Positions 18,799 through 27,919 are shown, numbered from the stretch's first letter. The stretch: 33,580 bases of DNA from an uncultured Pelagibacteraceae bacterium (GCA_902526595.1 CABZLO010000010.1:1-33580), one strand, 5' to 3'. Numbers and translations are program-made. The notes: generated by a model not told the origin, from the sequence alone.

Positions 18799-19059
18799 AT
18801 GGCAAACACAAAATCAGCAATTAAAAGAATTCGAAGAATTTCTAGGCAAACAGTGGTTAATAAGGTTAGAAAAAGTAGATTTCGTAATGCTTTAAAGAAA
18901 ATGAACTTTCTAATTGAAGAAAAAAAGAAAGAAGAGGCTTTAAAATTTTTACCAAAGCTTAACTCAGAGCTTATGAAGATCGCTAAAACCGGAATTATCA
19001 AGAAACAAAACGCTTCTAGAAATGTTTCCAGAATTACAAAGAAGATTTCTGCAATCTAA
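18799..19059 (+). CDS. rpsT: 30S ribosomal protein S20
   Basis: Small-subunit protein binding the 5' domain and helix 44 of 16S rRNA. 86 aa, normal. Typical MANTKSAIKRIRRISRQ N-terminus, long basic helices and the C-terminal GIIKKQNASRNVSRITKKI segment. Followed by a 306-bp gap and dnaA, an order seen in many alphaproteobacteria. A good promoter lies immediately upstream with almost no leader. Confidence 0.97.
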   Translation: MANTKSAIKRIRRISRQTVVNKVRKSRFRNALKKMNFLIEEKKKEEALKFLPKLNSELMKIAKTGIIKKQNASRNVSRITKKISAI

Positions 19060-19365
19060 GCGTTAAAAAAGTTTTATTTTATTAAACAACCTTCAGTAAG
19101 CACATTATCTATTTAAATGTTATTTGGTTTTACTATATTTAGATTTGGTAAATATATCCTCTATACAAATTCAATCTACGTTTGATTCAATCATGGTTTG
19201 ATTCAATTTATAATTTTAATTTCTAAATCTTTAAAACAATTATAATTCAACTTTGACTACGTGACATTTAAATTCACAATCCCAGATTTTATTTTTTTTT
19301 TAATTTTTTTATTAACTTGTTGCAAATTATTTCAAATCAGTTCTAACTAAGTTTCTTCCAAACTT
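19060..19365. promoter_or_regulatory. AT-rich dnaA upstream region with 16-bp-phased repeats
   Basis: 306 bp without a gene. ATTCAAT occurs at 19169, 19185 and 19201, exactly 16 bp apart, with a fourth near copy ATTCAAC at 19245; the second and third copies extend to an 11-bp direct repeat TTTGATTCAAT. A long T/A tract lies at about 19288-19315. No sequence matching the standard DnaA box TTATNCACA is seen on either strand. It presumably holds the dnaA promoter and may hold sites for DnaA or another regulator; calling it the origin is not supported by sequence alone. Confidence 0.4.
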
Positions 19366-20784
19366 ATGAGCAAACAAAGTAATAATCAAAACATAGAGAA
19401 TTTTAAATCGAATGGTATTGAATGGAAATTGATTCAAACTGATATGAAAGACAAATTAGGATCTGAAGTTTATGAAAGTTGGTTAAAAAAAATTTCATTT
19501 ATAGAAGAATTTAATAATTATATTTTATTATCTGTACCAACTAGATTTATTAGAGACTGGATAACATCAAGATATTTAGATCAAATATTGCAAATTATAA
19601 AAACTTACAAAAAAGATTTTGTAAGAATTGAATTTAGGATAGCTGAACCAGATCCTAATATTCAAATCAAAGAGGCTATAAAAAAGGAAGGCAACTTAAC
19701 TGAAAAAATTTCTTTTATAAAAGACTCTTATTTGCAATACAACAGAATTGATCCTAATAAAAGATTTGATAACTTTATAACTGGATCAAGTAATAAGCTG
19801 GCTTATGAAGCATCACTGAAGGTTTCAGAAAATATTTCGCATTACAACCCACTTTATATTTATGGTGGTGTTGGAATGGGCAAAACACATTTGTTAAATT
19901 CTATTGGTTTTGAGTTGAAAAAAAATAATAAAGTTATGTTTATTTCAGCTGAACGATTTATGTATCAATTTGTAAAATCGATTAAGTCAAATGACATGGT
20001 TAAGTTTAAGGAGTATTTTAGAAACACAGACATCTTGTTAATTGATGATATTCAATTCATAAGTGGTAAAGAAGCTATGCAAGAGGAATTTTTTCATACA
20101 TTTAATGCTTTATTAGATAAAGGTTCGCAAATAATTGTCTCTGCAGATCGACCACCTAATAAATTATCAAGAATTCAAGAAAGAATTAAATCTAGATTTT
20201 CAGGTGGTTTAGTAGTTGATATTCAAAAGCCCGATATAGAATTAAGAAAAAAAATTGTACAAAAAAAAACAGAAGAATTAAATAATTTATATTCGGATCA
20301 ATTACAAATTTCAAAAAATATAGAAGATTTTATAAGTACTGAAATAAAAGGTAGTATAAGAGAGCTGGTTGGTGCAATAAATAGAGTGGTTTCTTTCTCA
20401 AGAATTTATGAAAAAATACCAAATTTATCTGAAACAAAAGTAATCTTGAAAGATTTATTAAATCTATCAGAAAATAATGTAACTATTGACTTAATTCAGA
20501 CAGCTGTATGTAAATTTTTCAAAATAAGTAAAAATGAGATGTTATCTTCGAGAAGGTCAAGATACTTAGTTAGACCTAGACAAACAGCAATATATTTAAC
20601 TAAAATTCTTACTTCAAAATCATTACCAGAAATCGGAAGAGAGTTTTCAAATAGAGACCATACTACAATAATACATTCAGTTAAAACTATTGAAAAAATT
20701 AAAGAAAAAGATCCTGAGATGGTTGATAATATTAATAAATTAAAAAACCAAATATTATATAATAATAAAGAAAATGAAATTTAA
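19366..20784 (+). CDS. dnaA: Chromosomal replication initiator DnaA
   Basis: AAA+ ATPase that binds DnaA boxes and opens the origin. 472 aa. Domain I (about 18-85), short linker, AAA+ domain with Walker A GGVGMGKT (167-174), Walker B ILLIDDIQF (D227, D228) and the sensor II region, then the C-terminal DNA-binding domain with the DnaA signature NRDHTTIIHSVKTI. The frame is intact although it lies in a stretch where neighbours carry frameshifts. Overlaps dnaN by 11 nt. Confidence 0.98.
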   Translation: MSKQSNNQNIENFKSNGIEWKLIQTDMKDKLGSEVYESWLKKISFIEEFNNYILLSVPTRFIRDWITSRYLDQILQIIKTYKKDFVRIEFRIAEPDPNIQIKEAIKKEGNLTEKISFIKDSYLQYNRIDPNKRFDNFITGSSNKLAYEASLKVSENISHYNPLYIYGGVGMGKTHLLNSIGFELKKNNKVMFISAERFMYQFVKSIKSNDMVKFKEYFRNTDILLIDDIQFISGKEAMQEEFFHTFNALLDKGSQIIVSADRPPNKLSRIQERIKSRFSGGLVVDIQKPDIELRKKIVQKKTEELNNLYSDQLQISKNIEDFISTEIKGSIRELVGAINRVVSFSRIYEKIPNLSETKVILKDLLNLSENNVTIDLIQTAVCKFFKISKNEMLSSRRSRYLVRPRQTAIYLTKILTSKSLPEIGREFSNRDHTTIIHSVKTIEKIKEKDPEMVDNINKLKNQILYNNKENEI

Positions 20785-21886
20785 CGTTAATCAACAGGAC
20801 CTACAACAAGCACTTAATTATTGCCAGGGAGTTATAGAAAAGAGAAGTACTTTACCAATTTTGTCGAATATTCTAATTGATGCAAATAATTCAAACTTAA
20901 TAATAACAGCAACAGACTTAGATTTAATTTTTATTCATAAAATAAATAATGTGCAAGTGTTGGAGGAGGGAAAAACCACAACAGTATCATCAACTATATA
21001 TGATATTGTAAGAAAATTATCATCTGGAAAAACAATTAATTTAACTTTAAACGACTCAAGCAAACTTCATCTAGAATCAGAAAAATCTATTTTTAATTTA
21101 AATTGTATCAGTCCTTCGGAGTTTCCACTGACAGATGAAAATTTTAATCAAAATGAATTTGTCATGAAATCTAAACAACTTTTGAAACTACTTAATAAGT
21201 GCAAATTTTCAGTTTCTAATGATGAAACAAGACATTATTTAAGTGGAATTTTTTTTCACCAAACAGAGGTAGAAGATAAAAATTATCTTACAGCTGTAGC
21301 CACTGACAGTCATCGAATGTCAATTTCTAAAATTAGATTAGATGAAAAAATTGATTTTGATCCAATAATATTACCAAAAAAAACAATATTTCAGCTATGT
21401 TCTCTTTTAGATAGTTATGATGGCGACGTAAAGGTTTCAAATGTTAAATCTAAAATTAAATTTGAGTTAAATAACAGTATATTAATATCAAAACTGATAG
21501 ATGGTAAATTTCCTAATTATATTCAGGTAATTCCTAAAAATAATCAAAAAAAATTAGAAATAGATTTAAAATTATTTTTAAATTCTGTCGATAGGGTAGC
21601 ATCAGTTTCGTTAGATAAAAAAGATGGAGTAAAATTTAGTTTGTCTAAAGATACACTAGATTTATCAGTTAATAATGCTAACAGCGGTGATGGTAAAGAG
21701 ACCTTGAATGCAAAATTTGATCACGACTTAGAAATTAGTTTTAACTCTAGATATTTAATAGATGTAGCTTCTCAATTAAATGGAGAAAAAGTAGAAATAT
21801 TTTTTAATGATACAGGTTCTCCAGCTTTAATAAAAGATCCAGGTGACTTTGACAGTATATATGTAGTTATGCCAATGAAAGGCTAA
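20774..21886 (+). CDS. dnaN: DNA polymerase III beta sliding clamp
   Basis: Ring-shaped processivity factor for replicative polymerases. 370 aa, normal, with the three repeated clamp domains; recognisable segments include the N-terminal LPILSNILIDA, FSVSNDETRHYLSGIFF with ATDSHRMS in the second domain, and the C-terminal ALIKDPGDFDSIYVVMPM. Starts within the 3' end of dnaA. recF and gyrB do not follow, as they do in some other bacteria. The stop shares 4 bp (CTAA) with the convergent plsC stop. Confidence 0.98.
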   Translation: MKFNVNQQDLQQALNYCQGVIEKRSTLPILSNILIDANNSNLIITATDLDLIFIHKINNVQVLEEGKTTTVSSTIYDIVRKLSSGKTINLTLNDSSKLHLESEKSIFNLNCISPSEFPLTDENFNQNEFVMKSKQLLKLLNKCKFSVSNDETRHYLSGIFFHQTEVEDKNYLTAVATDSHRMSISKIRLDEKIDFDPIILPKKTIFQLCSLLDSYDGDVKVSNVKSKIKFELNNSILISKLIDGKFPNYIQVIPKNNQKKLEIDLKLFLNSVDRVASVSLDKKDGVKFSLSKDTLDLSVNNANSGDGKETLNAKFDHDLEISFNSRYLIDVASQLNGEKVEIFFNDTGSPALIKDPGDFDSIYVVMPMKG

Positions 21887-22594
21887 CTTAATAAGTTGAG
21901 TTCATTATAAATTTTAGTCTCTAAAATCTGTAAAAAATTTTCTTTATTCATTCCAGCATTTATTGGTTCTAAAATAGAAACAATTATTGTTTTATGACTA
22001 TTTTTTTGACCCTTTTTCGGCCACACATAACCAGAATTTACAGCAACGGGTTGGCAGGCAATATTTACCTCTTGATAAATTCTGGCAGCCCCCTTTTTTA
22101 AAGGAAGGACGCTCATCAGGTAAAACTCTGGTTCCTTGAGGAAAAATTATCAATGGTCTATCGCTACTACTTACTGTCTTTAAAATATCTTCAAAAAACC
22201 CTAAATTAACTCTACTTATCTTATTTCTATTTATAGAGATAGATCCAATTTTTTTTAAGTACCACCCAAAGATTGGAATTCGTAGTAACTCTTTTTTTAA
22301 AATAAATACTGGAGAATTGAAAACAGTTTGCAGGTAAAATGTTTCAAACATAGACTGGTGAGAAGCAGCAATAAAAAATTTTTGGTCGGTAATAATGTTT
22401 TCTTTACCTTTAATTACAATTTTTACTGATAGAAAAACTCTTAGACAAAACTCTGCCCAATAACCCATCAATCTTCCTCCCAATAAAGTAATTTTTCTTG
22501 GCAAAAGTAATGCAGGTAAAAATATTATTGAAATTATAATTATTCCTCCAAAAAAAAATATTGAAAATAATATATTTCTGATCATTTTTATCAA
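21883..22594 (-). pseudogene. plsC: 1-acyl-sn-glycerol-3-phosphate acyltransferase, one frameshift in a G/C run
   Basis: Membrane acyltransferase making phosphatidic acid. N-terminal membrane segment (about 5-33), then HQSMFET (the HX4D block in the Glu variant common in alphaproteobacteria) and IFPQGTR (the FPEGTR block). The frame breaks after about residue 168 at a C5 run on the plus strand (22089-22093). Removing one base joins it to KKGAARIYQEV and the rest, giving 236 residues. The corrected length and uninterrupted motifs argue for a sequence error. Starts 3 nt after the lysA stop; a second ATG three codons in is possible. Confidence 0.85.
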
Positions 22595-22597
22595 AAG

Positions 22598-23815
22598 CTA
22601 AATTATGTCTTTATGCTTTTGTCTATTTTTAATTATTTTGATTGTTCTTCCTTTTATCAGTAATTCAACAGGTTTTGGTCTAAGATTATAATTAGAGCTT
22701 AGAGACATCCCATATGCACCCACATCACATATAGCTATAAAATCTTTTTCTTTTAGTTTTTGAAATTTTTTTAAAGTTACAAATTTATCTGTACTTTCAC
22801 AAATAGGACCCACGAATTCATAAATATTTTTTGAGACATTTTTTGATTTATTTACTGGTAATATTTTATGAACTGCTCCATATAGAGCTGGTCTCATAAG
22901 ATCATTCATTGCGGCATCTAAAATAACAAATTTTTTAGCACCACCATCTTTGATGTAAATTATTTTAGATATTAGAGTTCCTGTATTACCAATTATTGAT
23001 CTACCTGGTTCAAAAATTATTTTTGTATCATGTTTTTTTAAAAAATCTCTAATTGCTGAATTATATTTTTTATAATTAAGATTTTTAATTTTATCACTGT
23101 AAGAAATTCCCATGCCTCCACCTAAATCGATGAATTTAAATTTGTATTTAGTTTTACTAATTATACTGCTTACGGTTTTTAGCATTCTTTCATATGGCTT
23201 ATGATCTAATATTTGACTACCTATATGAACACTTAAACATTGCAGACTGATATTTTTTAGAATTTTCACAGTATTTTATGAGTTCATAAAATTTTTTACT
23301 ACTAACTCCAAATTTATTTTCACTTTTACCAGTAGAAATTTGTTTAAGGGTTTTAGCATCAGTATTTGGATTTAGTCTTATACCGACTTGTACTATTTTT
23401 TTTTTTCGTTTCGCAATTTTATTAATTTCTTTAATTTCACTCTTTGACTCAGCATTAATAAGTAGTATTTTTTTTTTTCAATAGCAAAACTGATTTCTTC
23501 ACTAGTTTTACCAACTCCTGAAAATACTATTTTGCTTGGATTCACTCCTGCTTTTAAAGCCAGCATAAGCTCTCCTTTTGAAACAACATCAGCTCCTAAA
23601 CCAAATTTCTTAATTTCTTTAATTATATTTAGATTAGTATTCGATTTTACTGAAAAGCATATTAATGGAGAAAAGGATTTAAAATTTTCTTTAAAATTAT
23701 TTATGTTTTCCTCTAATTTTGAGTATGAATAACAGTAAGCAGGTGTGCCAAATTTTTTTGCTAAACTTTGAAAATAGATATTTTCCGTTGTTAATTGTTT
23801 ATTCTTATATTTCAT
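22598..23815 (-). pseudogene. lysA: Diaminopimelate decarboxylase with two homopolymer frameshifts
   Basis: PLP enzyme making lysine from meso-diaminopimelate. The N-terminal part has GTPAYCYSYSKLEENI and the PLP-lysine motif ICFSVKSNTN; a frameshift at the T11 run 23468-23478 and another at the T6 run 23253-23258 split it into three frames. Correcting both (one base added, one removed) yields 405 residues with GIRLNPNTDAKT, SVHIGSQI, LGGGMGISY, FEPGRSIIGN, and GPICESTDKF with CDVGAYGMSLSSNYN. Active-site residues are all present, so it is probably functional and mis-sequenced. Its ATG overlaps the lipoprotein stop (TAATG). Confidence 0.88.
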
Positions 23816-23946
23816 TAAGCTTTATTAATTGAAGGTAGTTGCATATTTTTCTTTATTGCAGACTCTTTATATTCAGGATCACCTTTTTTCCCACAAGAGA
23901 TTAATATGCAAAATAATATCAATACCAAGGTAAATTTTCTGATCAT
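23815..23946 (-). CDS. Small lipoprotein (LptM/YifL-like) between argH and lysA
   Basis: 43 aa: MIRK, a hydrophobic stretch, then a lipobox LISC with Cys18 as the lipidation site and the CGKKGDP motif typical of the short LptM/YifL lipoproteins, which in proteobacteria are commonly encoded next to lysA. As written it is in frame with the end of argH and appears as a C-terminal extension of it. A signal peptide at the end of a soluble lyase makes no sense, so it is taken as a separate gene starting at the ATG at 23946. In E. coli LptM assists assembly of the LPS translocon LptD. Confidence 0.75.
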   Translation of the reverse strand: MIRKFTLVLILFCILISCGKKGDPEYKESAIKKNMQLPSINKA

Positions 23947-23949
23947 ATT

Positions 23950-25336
23950 TATTTTTTTATATTTCATTATCATCTTTTTAATATTATCAAAACATGTTCC
24001 CCCAAAAGATTTTTTTGAATTGACAGAATTGTTTAAATCAAACACTTTTAAAACATCTTCTGTAAGTTTAGGCTCAACTTTTTTAAGTTGATCTAAAGAT
24101 AGTTCACTTAAATTTTTTTTTGTTTTTTCTGCTAAATTAACTATAGCTGAGGTTTTTTGATAAGCTTTTCTAAATGACATTGAATGATTTTTAACAAGAT
24201 AGTCAGCTAAGTCTGTTGCAGTAATGTATCCATTATTTGCAAGTTCAAGCATTTTTTTTTTATTAGGACTAAAATTTTTTAATACCTCATCAAAAATTTT
24301 TAGACAATTTATAAGTGTATCGTTTGAATTAAACACTATCTCTTTATCGTCCTGTAAATCTTTAAAGTAAGATAATGGCAATCCTTTTAAAATAGTTAGC
24401 ATAGAAAACAGATTTCCATAAGCACTTCCGGACTTACCTCTTAGATACTCTAAAAGATCAGGATTCTTTTTTTGAGGCATAATTGAAGATCCGGTTACAA
24501 CTTTGTCTGACAAATTAATTAAATTAAATCCATCTGAGTTCCAAATAATCAACTCTTCTGCAATTCTTGAAATATGCATAGAGCATACTGATATGCTGTA
24601 AAGAAAATCAAGCACAAAATCTCTATCTGAAACTGTATCAATAGAATTGTTTGTAGGTTTTTTAAAACCAAGTTTTTTAGTTGTATAATTTCTGTCTATA
24701 TTAAATGATGTCCCAGATAAAGCAGCAACACCAAGAGGATTTTCATTTAAACTTTCTAAATTATTAGAAAATCTTTTTTTATCTCTAGTAAAAATTTCAA
24801 CATAAGCCATTAGATAATGCGCAAATGAAATTGCCTGAGCGTTTTTTAAATGAGTAAAACCAGGCATAATGGTCTGAATATTTTTTTCAGCTAATTTTAC
24901 AGAACTCTTAATAACTATATCAAGATTGTTATTTATTTCTTTAGTTGCAGATTTTAACCACAATTTAAAATCAGTTATTACCTGATCATTTCTTGATCTA
25001 GCTGTATGGACATATCCAGCCTCTTCGCCAATAATTTGAAAAAGTCTTTTTTCAATATTGATATGGATGTCCTCATATTTTTTATTGAATTCAAATTTTT
25101 TACTGGAAATCTCTCTTTCTATTTTGTTTAGACCATAAATAATTTTATTTTTAATTTTAAACGAGATAATTTTTTGTTTAAAAAGCATCTCAACATGGGC
25201 AATTGATCCTTTAATATCTTCTTTGTATAGTCTTTTATCAGCATCTAAAGAATTACCAACTTTTTGAAACAAGCTTGATGAATTTTTTTTAATACGTGTG
25301 TTCCATATTGCCTGGTTGTTTTTTATTTTTTGTCAT
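23950..25336 (-). pseudogene. argH: Argininosuccinate lyase with N-terminal homopolymer frameshift
   Basis: Releases arginine and fumarate from argininosuccinate. The intact core shows HTARSRNDQV, LPG-type GFTHLKNAQAISFAHYL, the NPLGVAALSGTSFNIDR segment and the family signature GSSIMPQKKNPD, with the flexible catalytic loop. Conserved residues (WNTRIKKNSSSLFQKVG) extend before the TTG at 25272. Removing one base from the T6 run 25319-25324 connects them to an ATG at 25336. At the C-terminus the frame reads on into the small lipoprotein; loss of one base from the T7 run 23952-23958 would create a stop (TAA) right after KYKK, so the end is approximate. Probably functional. Confidence 0.85.
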
Positions 25337-25360
25337 GATATTTAATTATACCTATTTAAT

Positions 25361-25872
25361 ATGAGAATTTTAATATTATTTACCTTTTTAATCACAAATA
25401 CCCTCGCAAATGATTTGCCGGATTTAAAAAATCTTGTAGTCCATAAAATCCCAAAAACATACAATAATATTATTTTTTTTAGATGACGCAAATGAAGAAA
25501 TTAATATTCAAAAATCAGATAGTCAGCTGATAATATTAAATTTTTTGGGCAACTTGGTGTGAGCCATGTAAAGAAGAAATGCCTTCTTTAAATAGGCTAC
25601 AAGTAAATCAAAAGCTGAAGAACCTAAAAATATATCCTATTAATATTGGTAAAGAAAATCTAAATAAAGTTAAAAGTTTTTTTGCTGAATTAGATATAAA
25701 TAATTTAGAACCCTATTTTGACAATCCATCAACTCTAGCAAAAACTTTTTCTTTAAGAGGGCTTCCAACTACCATACTTTTAAATTCTAGAGGGGAAGAA
25801 TTTGCTAGAATCATTGGTTCAATAAATTTTGATGATGAAAATTTTATTAAATGGCTTAAAAATTTAAGTTAA
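25361..25872 (+). pseudogene. TlpA-like exported thioredoxin with two homopolymer frameshifts
   Basis: Predicted periplasmic thiol-disulfide oxidoreductase. N-terminal signal peptide (MRILILFTFLITNTLA). The frame breaks at T8 25473-25480 and T6 25541-25546; removing one base at each gives 169 residues with LILNFWATWCEPCKEEMP-type active site (CEPC) and the cis-Pro loop FSLRGLPTTILL. Divergent from argH, an arrangement common in alphaproteobacteria where tlpA neighbours argH. Could act in cytochrome c maturation or general thiol reduction; cannot be decided here. Its stop overlaps the next gene's stop by 4 bp (TTAA). Confidence 0.82.
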
Positions 25873-26072
25873 TCTTTAAAAAAATAGGCAAAAGCGACCA
25901 AAGCAATTATAGCAATAAATTGTAAAATGACTCTCATTTGCATTAACTTATTTGAATATTTTTTGCTTGTCTCTCCACCCTTGAAAAGAGTTCCTATACC
26001 TAATATCAGGACGACACCCACTGCAATTAAAAGTGCAATAGACAGAACTTTAACTATAATTCCTGATAACAT
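25869..26072 (-). CDS. Two-TM protein with HIG1-like domain
   Basis: 67 aa. Two hydrophobic helices (about 3-28 and 46-65) separated by a polar loop GGETSKKYSNKLMQMRVILQ, the pattern of the alphaproteobacterial twin-transmembrane / HIG1 family. Mitochondrial HIG1 proteins associate with respiratory supercomplexes; a similar role in bacteria is inference. Convergent with the tlpA-like gene and divergent from the esterase, with 49 bp between. Confidence 0.75.
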   Translation of the reverse strand: MLSGIIVKVLSIALLIAVGVVLILGIGTLFKGGETSKKYSNKLMQMRVILQFIAIIALVAFAYFFKD

Positions 26073-26121
26073 TTTTGTATTGTAGATTGTTTTTAAAAAT
26101 AAAACACTTAATTAATAAACT

Positions 26122-26772
26122 ATGACATTTTGCCTTAACGCCTTGATTATTAGACCTGAGAATGGAATTGAAATAAAAAAAGCAATTATTTTATTTCATG
26201 GATATGGTGGTGATGGAAAGGATATTAGTATGCTCTCATTAAATTGGAAAAGACATATGCCAAATACAGTTTTTATATGTCCAAATGGACACGAGACATG
26301 TGCTATGAACCCTTCAGGATATCAATGGTTTGATCTTAGCAAAGAAGAACCATCTTATATATTGGAGCAATCAATTAAAGCTGAGAATATAATTAAAAAA
26401 TTTATAGAGGAGGTTAAATTAGAATTTAATTTATCAAATAAAGACATATGTTTATCTGGTTTTAGTCAAGGTTGTATGATGTCTTTAAATGTTGGTTTAA
26501 CATCTGATGAAAAATTTTCTTGTATTGTTGGTTTTTCTGGAAAAATTATTGATAAGGATAACCTAAAAAATAGAATCAAAAACAAAACTGAAACCTTACT
26601 TATCCATGGTGACACCGATCAAATTGTCCCATCAATCAACTTACTAGAAGCAAAAGACTTTTTAATAAGAAATAATGTAAAAGTTGATACACTTTTAATT
26701 AAAAATTGTGATCATCACATTCCTATACAAGCTTCAAGTACAGCACTTAATTATATCTTAAAGAAACTTTAA
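26122..26772 (+). CDS. Phospholipase/carboxylesterase (alpha/beta hydrolase)
   Basis: 216 aa, the size of the small dienelactone-hydrolase-like carboxylesterase family. Oxyanion-side HGYGGDGKD (26-34), nucleophile elbow GFSQGCM (S115), acid GDTDQIVP (D166) and C-terminal His in DHHIP (198/199) complete a catalytic triad. No signal peptide, so cytoplasmic. Natural substrate unknown; family members act on lysophospholipids and short esters. Monocistronic by context, 47 bp before the HNH gene. Confidence 0.88.
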   Translation: MTFCLNALIIRPENGIEIKKAIILFHGYGGDGKDISMLSLNWKRHMPNTVFICPNGHETCAMNPSGYQWFDLSKEEPSYILEQSIKAENIIKKFIEEVKLEFNLSNKDICLSGFSQGCMMSLNVGLTSDEKFSCIVGFSGKIIDKDNLKNRIKNKTETLLIHGDTDQIVPSINLLEAKDFLIRNNVKVDTLLIKNCDHHIPIQASSTALNYILKKL

Positions 26773-26819
26773 TATCTCTTAATGTTGATTAAGTGGATCA
26801 ACTAAGTTAAAATTAAATT

Positions 26820-27389
26820 ATGAATAACTTCATTGAACAAAATGTTTCATTAGAAAAGTGCCCAGCATTAGTCCTAAATGCTGATTACAGACCGTTAAGT
26901 TATTACCCTTTATCATTGTGGTCTTGGCAAGATACAGTTAAATCAGTTTTTTTAGATAGAGTGATCATAGTGAGTAATTACGATAGAATTATTAGAAGTC
27001 CTTCTTTTAATATGCAATTACCAAGTGTTATTGCTCTTAAAGATTATATTGTTCCACAATCAAAACCTAGCTTTACAAGGTTTAATGTATTCTTAAGAGA
27101 TAAATTTTCTTGCCAGTATTGTGGTAGCGACGAAGAACTTACTTTTGATCATTTGCTTCCAAGATCAAAAGGAGGTGAGACTAACTGGGATAATGTAGTT
27201 ACTGCCTGCTCTGCGTGTAATGTAAAAAAAGGTGGAAAATTATTAAAAAATTCAGGAATGAAATTACATCAATATCCTTACAGGCCTTCGACAGAAGATC
27301 TACATAAAAATGGAAAAAATTTTCCTCCAAACTTTCTTCATAAAAGTTGGATGGACTATCTATATTGGGACGTTGAACTAGAAGCTTAG
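26820..27389 (+). CDS. HNH endonuclease
   Basis: 189 aa. The N-terminal half (ALVLNADYRPLSYYPLSLWS) and the C-terminal HNH domain match the widespread chromosomal HNH family of alphaproteobacteria. Zinc ligands CQYCG (98, 101) and CSAC (130, 133) surround the catalytic core DH (110-111) and N126. No restriction methylase or phage gene is near, so this is probably a housekeeping nuclease of unknown role rather than part of a defence system. A 6-bp inverted repeat (GTTGAT at 26784, ATCAAC at 26797) lies in its upstream region. Convergent with coq7, sharing 4 bp. Confidence 0.88.
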   Translation: MNNFIEQNVSLEKCPALVLNADYRPLSYYPLSLWSWQDTVKSVFLDRVIIVSNYDRIIRSPSFNMQLPSVIALKDYIVPQSKPSFTRFNVFLRDKFSCQYCGSDEELTFDHLLPRSKGGETNWDNVVTACSACNVKKGGKLLKNSGMKLHQYPYRPSTEDLHKNGKNFPPNFLHKSWMDYLYWDVELEA

Positions 27390-27919
27390 ATTTTTTCAGA
27401 TATATTTATTGCAATTTTAGAACCAGTTTTTATTATTTTATCTAAAATTGAGTAAGGTCCTTTTTTAGTTGCACCTTTTTCGTAAGCGATATCTTTATGA
27501 TTTAATTCATCTTCTCTAAATTTGATAATTTTTTTCTTTAAGTTTTTTTCACTATCATCAAGTTGGTTAATTTGATTTAAATAATGTTGATCAATAACTT
27601 CTTCAACAGATGCAGTACAAAGCATTGCAGCTTTTTTGCCTAATAAAGTTGAACCAAAACCTAATCCCACACCCAATAAATCCCAAAGAGGTAAAAATTT
27701 TGTTGGAGATATATTTCTTTTTTTTATTTCCTTTTCAAAAAAATCTCTGTGTTTTTTTTCATGAACTTTCATTTTTTCAATAGTTTCTTTTAGTTTATCA
27801 TTTTTTACAAGTGTATTTAATGCAAGTAATTGACCTTCATAAATTTTTACAGCACCTCTTTCACCAGCGTGATCCACTCTTATAAATTCCTCGATTTTTT
27901 TTTTATCTATTCTCTTCAT
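27386..27919 (-). CDS. coq7: Demethoxyubiquinone hydroxylase Coq7
   Basis: Di-iron monooxygenase for the last hydroxylation of ubiquinone synthesis. 177 aa. Two ferritin-like repeats with ligands E20 (DHAGERGAV), E54/H57 (HEKKH), then E in SVEEVIDQH and EDELNH. Overlaps dsbB by 17 nt. The yqaA-dsbB-coq7 order recurs in alphaproteobacteria. Complements the ubiE and ubiB genes elsewhere in the window. Confidence 0.95.
   Translation of the reverse strand: MKRIDKKKIEEFIRVDHAGERGAVKIYEGQLLALNTLVKNDKLKETIEKMKVHEKKHRDFFEKEIKKRNISPTKFLPLWDLLGVGLGFGSTLLGKKAAMLCTASVEEVIDQHYLNQINQLDDSEKNLKKKIIKFREDELNHKDIAYEKGATKKGPYSILDKIIKTGSKIAINISEKI

Noticed and set aside
19060-19365. Chromosome origin (oriC)
   Set aside because: Adjacent to dnaA and AT-rich, but no recognisable DnaA boxes on either strand; repeats alone do not prove an origin.
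17825-25546. Programmed ribosomal frameshifting in ubiE, mutM, plsC, lysA, argH and tlpA
   Set aside because: Shifts occur in both directions, in unrelated genes, always in plain homopolymers, without consistent slippery heptamers plus downstream structure.
26820-27389. HNH gene as part of a restriction or phage-defence system
   Set aside because: No methylase, helicase or phage gene nearby; the protein resembles a common chromosomal HNH family.
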